64,000 nucleotides of DNA, taken from NCBI GenBank assembly GCA_031308135.1, contig JAHLJT010009436.1, positions 118,360,678-118,424,677 of the forward strand, in the 5' to 3' direction. The stretch is from Acheta domesticus. Its lineage: Eukaryota > Arthropoda > Insecta > Orthoptera > Gryllidae. A program made the translations under genes and the position numbers. This document shows, in pieces, positions 12,352-23,549 of the stretch (position 1 is its first letter; the number at the start of each line of letters is the position of its first letter). The notes below the pieces were generated by a model. It was not told where the DNA came from. It saw only the letters and a list, made by a program, of their open reading frames with translations, and searched no databases.

Positions 12352-13795
12352 GCTTGGGGCAAAAGTCTACATGGGGTAAGAGTCCGATTTGCCTAATTAC
12401 TGTTTTCGAGGATTGAAGTTGGCACTTCTGCAATATAAATTGGAAGGTGTCGTAGATGATGTTCAGTGAGGAGAGTTTGGTAGTTTCAGTGCAAATTCTG
12501 CCGCGACAATGAGGTGAGGTATAATTTCAACTTATCTGATGTAATTTTGCAAGATATTGGAAATATTTAAGGTGTTAATAGCGCAGTAAGTGAAATCTAC
12601 AATTAAGAGCATGGATACGAGAAATGTGACCTACACAACGCACTAGTAAACAGTTTCATAGATGCCTGACAAAAGGCAGCACAAATTAAAGATTTTATTT
12701 TGACGGTTGGGGTCGAGGTCCGCTTTCATGTCGGGGCAAGAGTCCTGGTGCGGACTTCTGCCCTACCAATTATAGCGTATGTTGAAATTTACCCAGAATG
12801 GATCGTCACTCAATTCCAGGTAGCGAAAATGCTTGGTAAATCGTTCATGAAGAATTGTACGACTGAAAAGGCTGCGAAAGCTTTTGAAGTCTGTGGTATT
12901 GTACCTATTGATAAATTCAAATTTTGTGTCTGGAGTTCCTTCCTTAACTGGTCACACAGACCAGAGACCAATTTCTCCCACTACACTGACAGATGAATTG
13001 GCATTAAATGAAGATCCTGAAGTATGTAGCCATGTGATCAAATCATAAATTACTCACAGGAGCCATCGTCATCTGTATTGAGAAAGGTCACAACACTCCC
13101 GAAGGAACGCGATTCTCCGAATTGTGAAACTTCAGAGAATCGCGCTAATCATTACTCGTCATTGGACATTGAGCCCATCCGACACACAGGATTGAACAGA
13201 AAACTAATCCGGCGAGGAATAGGACTTCCTCATACTGACTTCGTTACCTCACAAGACTGCACTGGAGAATAAGGAGACCGGAAATGCCAGTAAGAAATAG
13301 CAAATATCGCTTATTTGCAACTCCACAAATGAGAGAGAAAAGAGGAAGAATAATAAACCAGTTAGCCACTGAAAATACTTTGATAGTTACTGCCCAATTG
13401 CGACATGGAATTCGAGGACCCTCCACCTGAAGACTAGATACAATTAGGATTCTTGTAAGGAGTGTTGGGATGTAAAATGCACATTCCTATGAGGGAGGAC
13501 AATTTTGATGCAATTTGCGTGACAATTAATTAATGTACAAAGTATATACTTTGAATTTATTATATTTAATTTATTTTAATTAATTTAATTAAGTGTAAAT
13601 TTTATTATGACCTTTTAGAATCTACGTATTACATTTACTAATGTACTAATAAAGCTGGTGTTACATTAATTTAATGCGTATGGGCCTTGTAAATATTGTT
13701 AATTTATTTCTAGGGCAGTTTAGATGTAGGGGACTTTTGCCCCATTTGTTTGGGGCAAAAGTCCCCGCACCTTGGGCAAAAGTCCGAACCCTGCA
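12352..13795 (+). mobile_element. Pogo/Tigger-like DNA transposon remnant
   Basis: The left border carries CTTGGGGCAAAAGTC then GGGGTAAGAGTCC. The right border carries GGGGACTTTTGCCCC, then GGGGCAAAAGTCC and GGGCAAAAGTCC. The same GGGCAAAAGTC word is thus repeated at both ends, in inverted and direct order. A central piece encodes a pogo-like transposase C-terminal region. A further copy of the word pair (CGGGGCAAGAGTCC ... GGACTTCTGCCC) sits inside at about 12738-12772, suggesting internal rearrangement. Confidence 0.65.
12700..12996 (+). pseudogene. Pogo-like transposase fragment
   Basis: The segment AYVEIYPEWIVTQFQVAKML then GKSFMKNCTTEKAAKAFEVC and GIVPIDKFKF matches the end of the DDE domain of pogo/Tigger-type transposases. 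There the pattern is VTxxQVAxLxGKAYxKAAT..NAxxGFxxTGIxPFNR. The upstream catalytic part is not readable. It is flanked by the transposon end motifs, so it is a remnant. Confidence 0.65.
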
Positions 13796-13961
13796 CTTCC
13801 TTCTTTAATGTTTTCTTTTAGACATCAAATTTAAAGATACGCCATTCTTGTTTGGACTGTTTATTCTTTACACACTAAGCATAGCTCTGTGTAAAAAACG
13901 AATCAACTTACCAATTACACGAGTGGAAACTCACTTTTTTATAACAAAAAAGGACGGGAGG

Positions 13962-14425
13962 TGGAGGTGATCTTCCCCCGCTAGATTGCGAGGCCCAGCA
14001 ACGACCTACACATCGGCTAGCAGGGTTTTCTCCAAATAGGTATCTCCCACTAGCTGCGCAATGACCCTGCCAGAACCAGCTCTAAGATCCCGACTGGTCT
14101 CCCGGCACGTGTGGTTGTGTAGTGCACGTGAGAAGTGTTTGCAAGTAAGGGGTGAAGATATGACAAGGGAAGACCGAGCGCGGTCCGTGGCCCGTTTGTT
14201 AGGGTACTAGCTAGCTACAGCACTCCCCTGGTGTTGGTCGGAGAAACCACGGAAAACTATCGATCAGAGCAAACGGCTGCTAGAATTCTTCTCCTAGCTA
14301 TCTAGCTAATGTCTAAAATCCTGCTACCGTCGGGACTCGAACCCTAGGATCTTCCGGTCTGAGGCACTGCATTGACATCAATTGATGCCCTGAGCCTTCT
14401 AAGCCAGTGGATTTCGAAGAGTAAG
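13962..14425 (-). mobile_element. SINE-like repeat with tRNA-type head, minus
   Basis: In reverse complement it has a GGCTCAGGGCATCAATTGAT head and box B-like GGTTCGAGTCCCGACGGTAG. A body shared with 29400-30010 and 41265-42305 follows (AGTTTTCCGTGGTTTCTCCG, GTACCCTAACAAACGGGCC). It is about 460 bases. Confidence 0.65.
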
Positions 14426-14589
14426 TATGTCCAACTGTCCTCGGAAAAACAATGGATTCATTTGAAATGAATAAAAGTGAAAGTTGGAATAGTTGTTAAA
14501 CTAGTGGTGCTACAGAATGGCACAGACTTTCCCGTATTAGTTTTCTATTTCCTTTGGTCTCGGCTAGCTATTCGCACGTGCCAAATACT

Positions 14590-15965
14590 CTTGTCAGCTG
14601 CCATCTATCGCCACCCAAATTTTGTTTTTTAACATTTTCTTAATTTTTCGGTTTTTAATAGTAGAGCGGAAATATTATTTTAAGAATATTAAAGAACAGT
14701 GAAGCCTCCCCCTAAAGAGCAATTTTCATTGTAAAATTTGGAGCTCTTTTTCACAGGAATCTTTTGTGTTTTCCACATACACTTTATTTCAAGTAATTTA
14801 AAGCACTTTAACTCACAAATTTAATAGTGATTAGAGTGAGAGATCTTTCAAAAAAATATATTTGTGTAATTTTTCAAAAAACAAATAAATACCCCAATAT
14901 GAACTTTACATTATTTTAAAGAGTTCAATTAGCATTACCCGTTCGAGAAGTTAAAAAGAGAGAGAGAGAGAGAGAGAGCAATTTATGAGAAATTGGCGTT
15001 TGAGCGTTTCAGAAAATGCGGAATTTTGAGCTAGGTTTCCCAGAAAACAGGTTGAGTTTCCGAGAAAATTTACTTGACATTATTTAAAGCACATGTACTC
15101 AAATATAGTAATGTGAACAAATTGCGGCTAATGCAAATATTAACGACGTGAGTGACAAGTCAAAAAAATTACATTTTTGTAAACTCAAAGAGTACATTAG
15201 GCACTATCCCTACCAAAAGTTTAAAGAAACAATTTGGAGCCGTTTTGGAGGAAATCTTAATCTTGTAATTTTTTTAAAATTACTTTTCGCACGCAATATT
15301 GCGCGAAAACTATTACAATTTTCAAAAAAATGTACATGACCTTAATGAAAGAATTCACATTAGAGAACAAGTTTTATTTGAAGAAAAATATTCTTCAATT
15401 TTGTAAAATAAAAATTTTGCAATTATCGAAAATTAATCGTGAAAATCGGAGCTATGCCATTTTTGTAGGTGTGTTTTACTCTATTCTTACAAGAAATTTA
15501 AAGAAAAAATTTGGTAACAGCTTTTGAGAAGTTTGGAAAAGTCCGAGGGACTTTATGTAGAGTACCCCCAAATTTTGAAGAATGCTTTTCAAAATCTCAA
15601 AGATTCGACTCTTGCCAGATGAATAAGGGTTTTTTCAAATTGGAAAAAATCCTACGCATGGTTAAGGCGTTAGTGGTGTTCACAGGCGGATGAATGGACG
15701 GGAGGGACGGGGCGGACGTTTTGCCATCAATTATTTTTTCGGTATCAAGGATCGAAAAAAGAGGGGTTCTGGCTACACCACGTGTTAGAGATTCCCCCCC
15801 CCCCCTTAATTTCGCAACTTGATTTATCCACTTTTTCGTTATCATAGCCAGGAATGAATTATTTTCTAACGAAAATCCGCCGTTTTTCGCGCAGCATTAT
15901 TAGCTTTCCCTATACTACATATAGTACTCCGTATATACGTATGTACACTGGAAAGGAAAAAGCTG
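14590..15965 (+). repeat. Dispersed non-coding repeat, most complete plus copy
   Basis: It runs from CAGCTGCCATCTATCGCCAC through the GAGATCTTTCAAAAAAATAT, AATATTGCGCGAAAACTATT, ATTCTTACAAGAAATTTAAA and CCTACGCATGGTTAAGGCG blocks to GTTCACAGGCGGATGAATGG. It ends CTCCGTATATACGTATGTAC followed by GGAAAGG. About 1.4 kb, no lasting frame. A (GA)n run lies at 14959-14981. Confidence 0.8.
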
Positions 15966-16164
15966 ATCTGATCAAACCCGAGGAAGCGGAAAGGACATCG
16001 TGCACTTATCGTAAATGCAAATTATGGTAGATAAATAAAAAAATAAAATTGTTTACAATACTTATGTTAATAAAATGTCACACAATATCACTTCACACAA
16101 GATTAAATTGCTGTCCTTTTCTTAAGGCTATTTTAATTGATGGAACACGACATATTAGTACAGC

Positions 16165-16340
16165 TCGCTCTCGGTGCATTCTGTCCAAGCGGAGCGAAGC
16201 AGCGCAGCACAACGCAAACCCGGTCCTCTGCCCCTTCCCCTACTGCTGATAGCGTCCGTCGACCATGCCAGCCGCCGCCGCCGCCGCCGCCGCGATTTCC
16301 TTCCGCCCCGATTCAGATAGCACTGCGACTTTCTCGTATG
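16165..16340. promoter_or_regulatory. Small GC-rich patch
   Basis: CCGCCGCCGCCGCCGCCGCC run and CpG-rich flanks in otherwise AT-rich DNA. Function not evident. Confidence 0.25.
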
Positions 16341-16649
16341 TTTCTCGAGGCTGCTTGTTGCCAAATTTGTCGTGACTACTAATCAAAACGCAACTCAGCC
16401 TGAAGCTACTGATCGCCTACGAAATCATGGTGCGCGTCTCTGGTAACGCAAGAGCCCCGTACGCTTTTGGTGACACGTTAATTCATATCGCGAGTTCGCA
16501 TCCGTCTTCGCGGCCAGTTCCTTATATGCGTCCAGAGGGCCCCTGCCCGTAACAGATTAGGCATGTGTCAGTTCGTCGAAAATGGACTACGAGGCAGGTT
16601 CACCTTACTATGCAACTTGAAATCCCGAGTGATTGGCATCTTGTCGTGT

Positions 16650-17060
16650 AACTACGATGAATTAGTGGTGCCACACAGCACATACTTTCTCGCAGTATTT
16701 CTACAATTTTGCAATTTGTAGAAAATTTTGTTACAAATATTGCAATTTTCAAAAATTCAGAGAGATCAAGAAAAATGAGATCTACGCCATTCTTATCAGC
16801 GCATTTTAGACTCTCCGAAGGCAAAGTTAAATTAAAAAAGTAGGAGCCATTTTTGAGAAAATTTCGAAAACGTAATTTGGGCTTCATGTAAAATCAAAAT
16901 ATATGTTCCAAACTCAGAGCATCGAGTTCCTTTAAATATATTGAGGAATATCAATTTTGGAAAAAAATCCGCTGAACGTCATGGCGTTAAGCGTTGATTA
17001 CAAACGGACAGACGCTTTTTACCAATAATCGATTTCGCAATATCAATGACTCACAAAACA
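16650..17060 (+). repeat. Dispersed repeat, plus copy (tail part)
   Basis: GGGCTTCATGTAAAATC, ATATCAATTTTGGAAAAAAA, CAAACGGACAGACGCTTTTT and ATCGATTTCGCAATATCAAT match the tail half. The upstream end begins near a TGGTGCCACACAGCACATAC word similar to 14508-14525. Confidence 0.7.
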
Positions 17061-17234
17061 TAGATTCAGACGAGACAATGTGTTAGAGGAAGTATTTAAC
17101 AATGTACACAAACAAACTATTAGCAAAATGGTGTTTAAACGAAACTGTGTACTAACCCAAAACAGAACTTAAATATAGAACTAAAGAAGCTGCGATCTTA
17201 TTAATATGTAGAGTATGCACCTTTAGCAGGAATT
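17061..17234. other. Short gap between the repeat and the Tc1 remnant
   Basis: AT-rich. It may include the degraded end of the Tc1 element. Confidence 0.3.
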
Positions 17235-17640
17235 AAAGTATTCGTGTGAGTAGGCCTTGAACGATTTTTTTGCTTAATTAGGCAATTTCGTCATCTACTT
17301 CGCAAATGGTAATGACTAAAGATGTACTTCACAAGTAATTCCTTTGTTGCAGGATATTTTGCCTTCACTTTCGTTTTAAAAAGCACTCAGTACTGATTCT
17401 ATTAGATCCATATCCGGGCTATTTCCTGGCCAGTCTAGCATTCAAATATCACAATTGTAGCATTCAAGGAAATCATTACCTGGAAATTGAAAACAATTAT
17501 ATCCATAAAAATGCCCATAAATTCTTACATAGGTTGTCCAGACCCCGCAATAAATTGAGACATGTCGCCAAATATTATAAAATTAGTCAAGCAAGACTAA
17601 GAATTACACGCAATTCGCAAGAGACTTTCATCTCCTATTA
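17235..17640 (-). pseudogene. Tc1-like transposase fragment
   Basis: On the minus strand the text MLDWPGNSPDMDLIESVLSA matches the Tc1 motif DWPGNSPDLNPIENxW that carries the last catalytic residue. FLECYNCDI precedes it. The surrounding frames are full of stops. No inverted ends were identified. Confidence 0.72.
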
Positions 17641-18547
17641 CGCTTTGCTGCACTTTAAAGCGTTCGGAAATTAGAATATTTTTTGTCGCCGGCTGCGCGG
17701 TTAAGAAATCTGTGTCTTTTCTTTTCCTGACGTCTGTACCACATGTCGCGAGCCCTGGCCGTGGTCGCCTCTACCAAGGTCGCGAAAACAGTGCCAACCT
17801 AGGGGGATCGCCCCATGTATGTATGTTAATATTTTAAACGCCCCATGCGCTCCAGTTAGTAAGAAAAATAGATCAATACGAGCATGTGCTTCACTCAAGC
17901 ATGTGGAACAAACATATGGTAACCGGTTCCCACCGGTACCCCTTGGTAACCGGTTCCCACCGAAGCCTTTCCGGACACCGAATAGTGGGAGGCAGCACGT
18001 ATCGCATGTCCAGAGGTGGCATCGGCCGTCTTTAACATTCCGACGCGCACGCTAAGCGGACACAGCGCTGCGCCAAGTCACGGCCTGGGTAGCGCGCCAC
18101 TGTCGCGACGCAATGCGTCGCGCATCCGCAACCGAAGAGCGTACGCCAGCCCAACTCCCACCCACCCACACCGCACCTCCCTTTCCGTTCTCATGCCGCC
18201 ACTATGACCCCGCAAAAAGCACATGTTGAAGGCGCGCTGGGCGACAAGAGAAAATTAACGGTGGAGACACTCATACACACATTACGAGCAAGTGCCAAAT
18301 CACCCAAAGAAGCTACTCAATGAAAGTTGGGTTCCAAAGCTTCGAATACGTTCGCGTTTGTTAACATTTTTAGCTTCTTTCTCCCAATTTAATATCTCCT
18401 AAACATATGTATTAGTCCTAATCGCCTAAAACTTTGAATTATGAAATAAAATAAAAAAATGCTGCTTTAAAATATTTAACGCGTTTTGCGGAATTTCAAG
18501 GAAACTTAAGCGGTGAAATGTGAATTGCTACACTGCCTTCCCATTAC

Positions 18548-18582
18548 GAAGCAAGTTGTAACAAATTGTTACAACTTGCTTC
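18548..18582. repeat. Perfect 35-base palindrome
   Basis: Seventeen-base arms GAAGCAAGTTGTAACAA and TTGTTACAACTTGCTTC around one A. Confidence 0.97.
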
Positions 18583-19519
18583 ATCACAAAGGCGTTAATT
18601 AACCCTAATTTAGTAATAAAACATACAGTTTTTACGTAAAGTATATCTATGGAAGATTTCAGGGAACTTTCTATGCCAAGGGTTAGACGAGCAAAGTAAA
18701 TGCGACATGTTTAAAATGTTTTATACGTGTCTGTATGTATGTGTGGGGGAGGAATAAATTTAATCGTTTTGGTAAAGGTAAAAAATATACGTTTTTGTGA
18801 CTCAATGAAGTTTAAAATCATTATCGTATCGAGGTAATATACTCGTAACATGTAAAGAAAGAAGCTTCCACACTTTTCAAAGCTATATATTTTTTAAAGT
18901 ACTAGTAAGAGAAGAGAGGCAATCACTCATTCACTCTATTTGGTTAGAACATAAATCAAAGTGAAACGAGCAACAAGGTATGTAAGGTAAAGGTTAGAAA
19001 CCTGTACCTCAGTAGGCTATCTTCTTGGAAAACATAAAATCGTATCGTAAAATACCCATAAACGAAATAGGAACTGTGAATGTTTAAATATGAAAGGAAG
19101 GAACCGAGACTGACACTAACATTTATCAAAGACTATTTTGTTAAAGTAACTTGTAATATGGTCCACCTGACTATTACGAACGATTAATCACATCATATCA
19201 CATCACATGAGTTCATCCCGTCTACGGCTGGTTGAAGGAGTTCTCACTTACCATTGATCGAAATGTCATTCTCGAAATAACTTTATTTTCCAGGAAGGTA
19301 ATTCAAATTAAAACATACAATTATATAAGAAAGGGGATGAATGAGTAAAGCCGAGACAACTTTTTACTTTCCCGTAAGTACTCCTATACTACGTATATAC
19401 GGAGAATATATCTAGTATCGGGAAAGTTATGTACGTGAAAATACAATGTAAACTCTGCAAAAGAAAGGATTTGAACAAACGCTGAAGAGGTCATAAGTAG
19501 CTGACAAGACGCAGCTACG

Positions 19520-19640
19520 AAGCAAAACAAGAGAAGAGGGAGTGATACCAGCGAAGAGCCAGAGTCCGTATAAATGCAGGAAGCCTCGCTAGCGCTGCGG
19601 AGAAACAGCTAGTGAACAGCGTTTTCAAGGTGGCAGGAAA
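19520..19640 (+). promoter_or_regulatory. Possible TATA promoter
   Basis: GTATAAATGC at 19569-19578, with a GC-richer stretch and an AACAGCTAGTGAAC word about 30-45 bases downstream. This resembles a pol II core promoter. No following coding exon is recognised. Confidence 0.22.
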
Positions 19641-20078
19641 GCCCACCTCCTCCGCAATCTCCTACAGCTTGCAACTGTCTCATAGTTTTCGAAAAATATT
19701 TGTTTCGAGAGTCCGAGAAAAGACAATAAAAGGATAAAACCATTCGGTCGCATGTACTAGACTCGCTTTATTGACCAACTAACTATCTTCATTACGTCTT
19801 CTCCATTTCCATCTCCCATTGAACACCACTTTGAAGTAATCGCCACGTTTTGAAAAGTCTAGTGAGTATACCTACTCTTGAAAATGGATGACTACTGAAG
19901 AACTATATTCCGAATTCAAAAGCATTAATTCTAAAAGAAAATCACGTTGATGAATATGGAAATAATGTATTGGACATGGCAACTACAATAACTTCGCAGT
20001 TATTCTCAAAGCAATCTCTCGATATCTAGAGAATACACGTACGTTAAGTTTGAATAAATCCTGGCCACACCATAACAG

Positions 20079-20129
20079 ATTATGTACCTTTTCTTGTATA
20101 CCAAAGGTATACAAGGAAAGGTACATAAT
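20079..20129. repeat. Near-perfect hairpin of 51 bases
   Basis: ATTATGTACCTTTTCTTGTA then TACC pairs with GGTATACAAGGAAAGGTACA then TAAT around a short AAA loop, with one mismatch. A third GGTATACAAGG copy follows at about 20144. Confidence 0.93.
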
Positions 20130-20639
20130 TGTATACATTTGGTATACAAGGCACCTTGTACACCTGTGGTACAGACAGACACCTTAAATGATTTTTTGAA
20201 ACCAACTAATAGTTTCAGTCCACACGATTAACCGAAGAATAATAAATTTCTACATTTTCGTGCAACTGATACGGTTCGTAGCAAATCATAGTTTTATGAG
20301 GAAAAGGAAGTCTATATCCGTTTGGCAACACCTACGTTATCTCTTGCGGTCGCGGAAGTTCTTTTTCAGTTGTATTAACAGTGCCCGTCGATCGTCTTAG
20401 CAATCTTAGTATGTAAAAATGGATAAATGGTTGAGGGTAGGTTTGTTCCACAATATGGAGGGGGGACCCACAAAAAAGGAATGACTGCGCGCTGCCTTTC
20501 GTGGGCAAACTAGAGAATTCTCCTGCTAGATGGGGTTAATAGAGACCGTCAGGAAACAACTGCCCAAAAGGCGCCATTTTGTACGTGACCGTTTGACCAT
20601 AGTGTCATTTTTCTCTTATTGTTCTCGTGTTCCGCCTGC

Positions 20640-21259
20640 GAAGTAGTTATGGCAGATTTAAAAGAACGAAGAGAAATTTTTGAAAATTTTGGTTCCTGTT
20701 TGAAAAATCTGCTTACCAAATGCTTCAACGGGCTTTCCAGCAGAATGCTGTGAGCCGCACACATGTTTTTCAGTGACGTGGGCGCTTTAAACGAGGCGAG
20801 ATGAGTCCTGAATACCATGCTCGTTCCGAGCGCTCTTCAACATCTCGAAACAATGAAAACGTTGCGAAAATCCGACAAAAAATCAATGAGGATCTTTGTT
20901 TCATTATCGACGAAATTTCAGAAGAGATAGGAGAGAGGAGGAGCTCATGCCAGCGAACATTGACCGAGGATTTGTAAATGGAGCTGTTACCGCTGAATTT
21001 GTACCTTGCCATCTGAGAGAGTATTAAAAAAATCATTCTATTGCATTTGAGAAATCTTGGTGATGAGTGTTGGTGTTACGCATATGGCCCAGTAACCAAG
21101 CAAGCGTCAAGCCAAAGGAAGACTCACAAATCTCCCAGACTAAAAAAGCAAGACAAGAGAGGTCAAACGCGAGGACGATGAACATTGTCTTTTTTTATGT
21201 TCGTTGAATTCCGCACCGAAAGTATGTTCTCTCTCACCAGACTGTTAACCAGCACTTTT
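20640..21259 (+). pseudogene. Mariner transposase, N-terminal and central part (broken)
   Basis: Readings in shifting frames include a SRTHVF then RGRFKRGEMSPEYHARSERS segment corresponding to the DNA-binding half. Next come ENVAKIRQKINEDLCFIIDE and SCQRTLTEDL, then GDECWCYAYGPVTKQASSQR with the first catalytic Asp region (normally GDESWVYGYD). VLSHQTVNQ follows at the first insertion point. Several in-frame stops are present. Confidence 0.85.
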
Positions 21260-22840
21260 TTCTTTGTTTATTCAAGATCGCATTAGCTTCGAGGTCATTA
21301 GCGACTACATTATTGATTTTAACGTTAGGGTAGCTCTGAGGGTGGTCAATTGTCAAGAGGACTGCCCGGTAGCAACTCCGCGCACGCGCCCCTTCCATCT
21401 TATGCCATTACCTGTTCGCTGTCAGAGTTATATGCGGTTATTTATGAGCTTCTTTCTTTATTTTGATCAATTTCTGTTCTGAGCTCTGCAATTGCTGAAT
21501 TATTTACATTACGATTGTGAATAGTTAGCGTTTGGATGTAATTTTCAAATCTGCGACAAAAAGGAAAAGAATATGGAATTTCAATACCCCGGTTAGTACT
21601 TTTCGTGCTTTGGGCCCATAACATCGGTAATTTGGTTATTAAATTTGTGGCAAATTTTTCAAGATTATTTGATTACACTAACTAATTAAAATAAAGTGGG
21701 AAAATAATAACCTTGTTGTATGTACTGATGTCCCTATAATGCGTTTTGTATGTCCACATAAGCTCGAATATGTTCTTGTTTCGTTCCGACTTCATTTATT
21801 TCCAATCCGAGATTTCATAAAACCATGGATTACCGTCATAAAAAAGGAGAACTGACCACCAATATCTGTTTAATTTATTCCTCACATTTGTGTCCATTAG
21901 TTCTGGATTTAAACCGCCAGAAAAGAAGACTGGTCCCGACATTTTTTCAGCCCATCGAACATATCATAGAAAAATAGGAAGACACCACAATAACCAACTA
22001 CAAGAAATTCTATATTAGAAAGCGTAACATATGCTGATCTGCAATTTAGTGAGATCAATACTGATAATCAGGTTTTCGTTGTAGTGCTTCTTGTTTTCCG
22101 CAAATGTGACATTAAGAAGGTCAATTCAATTGAACACACTATTTCAAACATAATTTTTACTTAAACTTTTATTGTTGTAAAGAAACAGGTCAAAGTAGCC
22201 AAATGATGTTTATTTCAATGCTACACACATCTGTCAAATTTAATGTATCTGTACAAAAATATAGTAATTAATATAAAGCTCAACTGACTTCCATCTCAAT
22301 CAGGTTTTAATAGTTTCCCTTGAATCGTGGAGCAAATTCCGAGATGATCCCTGCGCTTTTGCAATTTTTAAACGTAGCGTTTATCGTCGTCGTGGCTATC
22401 AGACACTAAACGAGGTGTGTTTTTTTTCACATTAAGTAAAAATAAAAGCGTTTTAAAAACCTTCACATCAATTGTTGTACTTGTATATCCTTAATATTAC
22501 TTTCCATTTAATATAACGTTTCTTCTCAACAGCAATGTATTGAAAACATAAATTCATAGATTGGGGGGGGGGGGCATAGACGCAGAGCATTATGCCTTGG
22601 AGCGAAACTAGTGATACAATATGGCTGGCGGGCGCAATCGTCCGGCTTCAGAAAGTCATTCATTGACAGTGTGGTATTATATGTCTATGGGTTTAGAACA
22701 CTTAACAAGTGTTGGACTAGCCCTTGGGAAGTAGTCAAGCTCGTTTTGTCGGAACAAATCTCACATGATATTGCCAGGGAATCGAACACGGACCTCCTCG
22801 GTGAAAGACGAGAGACTTTCACTCTGAGCCAAGAGATGGC
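21260..22840 (-). mobile_element. 1.58 kb retro-insertion with tRNA-like head, inside the mariner
   Basis: It is flanked by 14-base duplications of mariner sequence, TAACCAGCACTTTT (21246-21259) and TAACCAACACTTTT (22841-22854). On the minus strand it opens with GCCATCTCTTGGCTCAGAG, a box A-like motif. About 50 bases on comes GTTCGATTCCC, a box B (plus 22777-22787). It ends in a short A-rich tail. The head is SINE-like, but the length is far above a normal SINE. The middle is not recognised and may contain a further insertion. Confidence 0.6.
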
Positions 22841-22987
22841 TAACCAACACTTTTATTTGGGAGTTTTAAGACGTTTGCGAGAGAATGTGCGGAGGAAACG
22901 GCCGGAACCTTGACGATCAGGCGACTCGTCACGACAATGCCCTGGCACTGCCTTATCTCTGAATCACTATTTGGCCTCTCAAGGGTG
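22841..22987 (+). pseudogene. Mariner transposase, middle fragment
   Basis: It continues the protein after the first insertion: QHFYLGVLRRLRENVRRKRP, then a stop/frameshift, then text corresponding to HHDNALAHTALSLNHYLASQ across a frameshift. The second catalytic Asp (HDNA) is visible. The piece ends at the TCAAGGGTG duplication. Confidence 0.85.
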
Positions 22988-23311
22988 TTTTTTTAAAAAA
23001 AATTATTTATTGCTTGTTGGTTTGTACATAGATCAGTAAAACACTCTTTCATATGTATTGATGACTTACTACTAACTTAAACTATACTAAACCTAGTTCT
23101 ACTATTGCTACTACATTGGGGTAGATTCCTCATGAGAGTATCTACAGTTCACAATAGTCTGAGAATATTTTTAGGAAGGAATCGAACGGGTATCTATTGC
23201 TTATTCTGGTCTGTGTGTTGTTTGCTGAGGCTAAATTGTATTGTTTGAGTTGATCTATTGAGTTTATGTTAGAGTAGAAGTTATTGGATAGGCGTGCTAT
23301 TTGATCGGTGA
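22988..23311 (-). mobile_element. 5'-truncated LINE-type insertion with target duplication
   Basis: It is flanked by perfect 9-base copies TCAAGGGTG (22979-22987, 23312-23320). On the minus strand there is a short open reading (IARLSNNFYSNINSIDQLKQ ... SNRYPFDSFLKIFSDYCEL, stop), a 3' untranslated part and a terminal A-rich run. That is the signature of target-primed insertion of a truncated LINE. Confidence 0.75.
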
Positions 23312-23549
23312 TCAAGGGTGGTCTGTCGATCCCAACCCTCCGTACTCCTCAGATCTAGCCACGTGTGACTTTTCTATGTTCTCAAGAACGAAGATAAATC
23401 TAAAAGGGAAGCGTTTTGATGACGCGGAGGCGACAAAAACAGCTTCGCAAAGGGCACTGGACGATATTCAAATTGAGTTCCAGAGGTGCTTCAAACAGTG
23501 GAAAAACGACTTGACAAGTGCATCGGATAAGAGAGTACTTCGAAGGTGA
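23312..23549 (+). pseudogene. Mariner transposase, C-terminal fragment
   Basis: It reads GWSVDPNPPYSSDLATCDFS, which holds the third catalytic Asp (mariner: PPYSPDLAPCDF). MFSRTKINLKGKRFDDAEAT and EFQRCFKQWKNDLTSASDKR follow, with a natural stop just before the 3' inverted end. This is the best preserved part. Confidence 0.9.

Larger units (their letters stand above)
17641..20458. other. No gene seen; GC-rich patch 17690-18210
   Basis: The patch holds two direct copies of GGTAACCGGTTCCCACCG (about 17919-17936 and 17946-17963) and CpG-rich text. The rest is AT-rich and contains the 18548 palindrome, the 20079 hairpin and an end-like motif TTTTACTTTCCCGTAAGTAC (19363) seen in the dispersed repeat. 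Confidence 0.4.
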
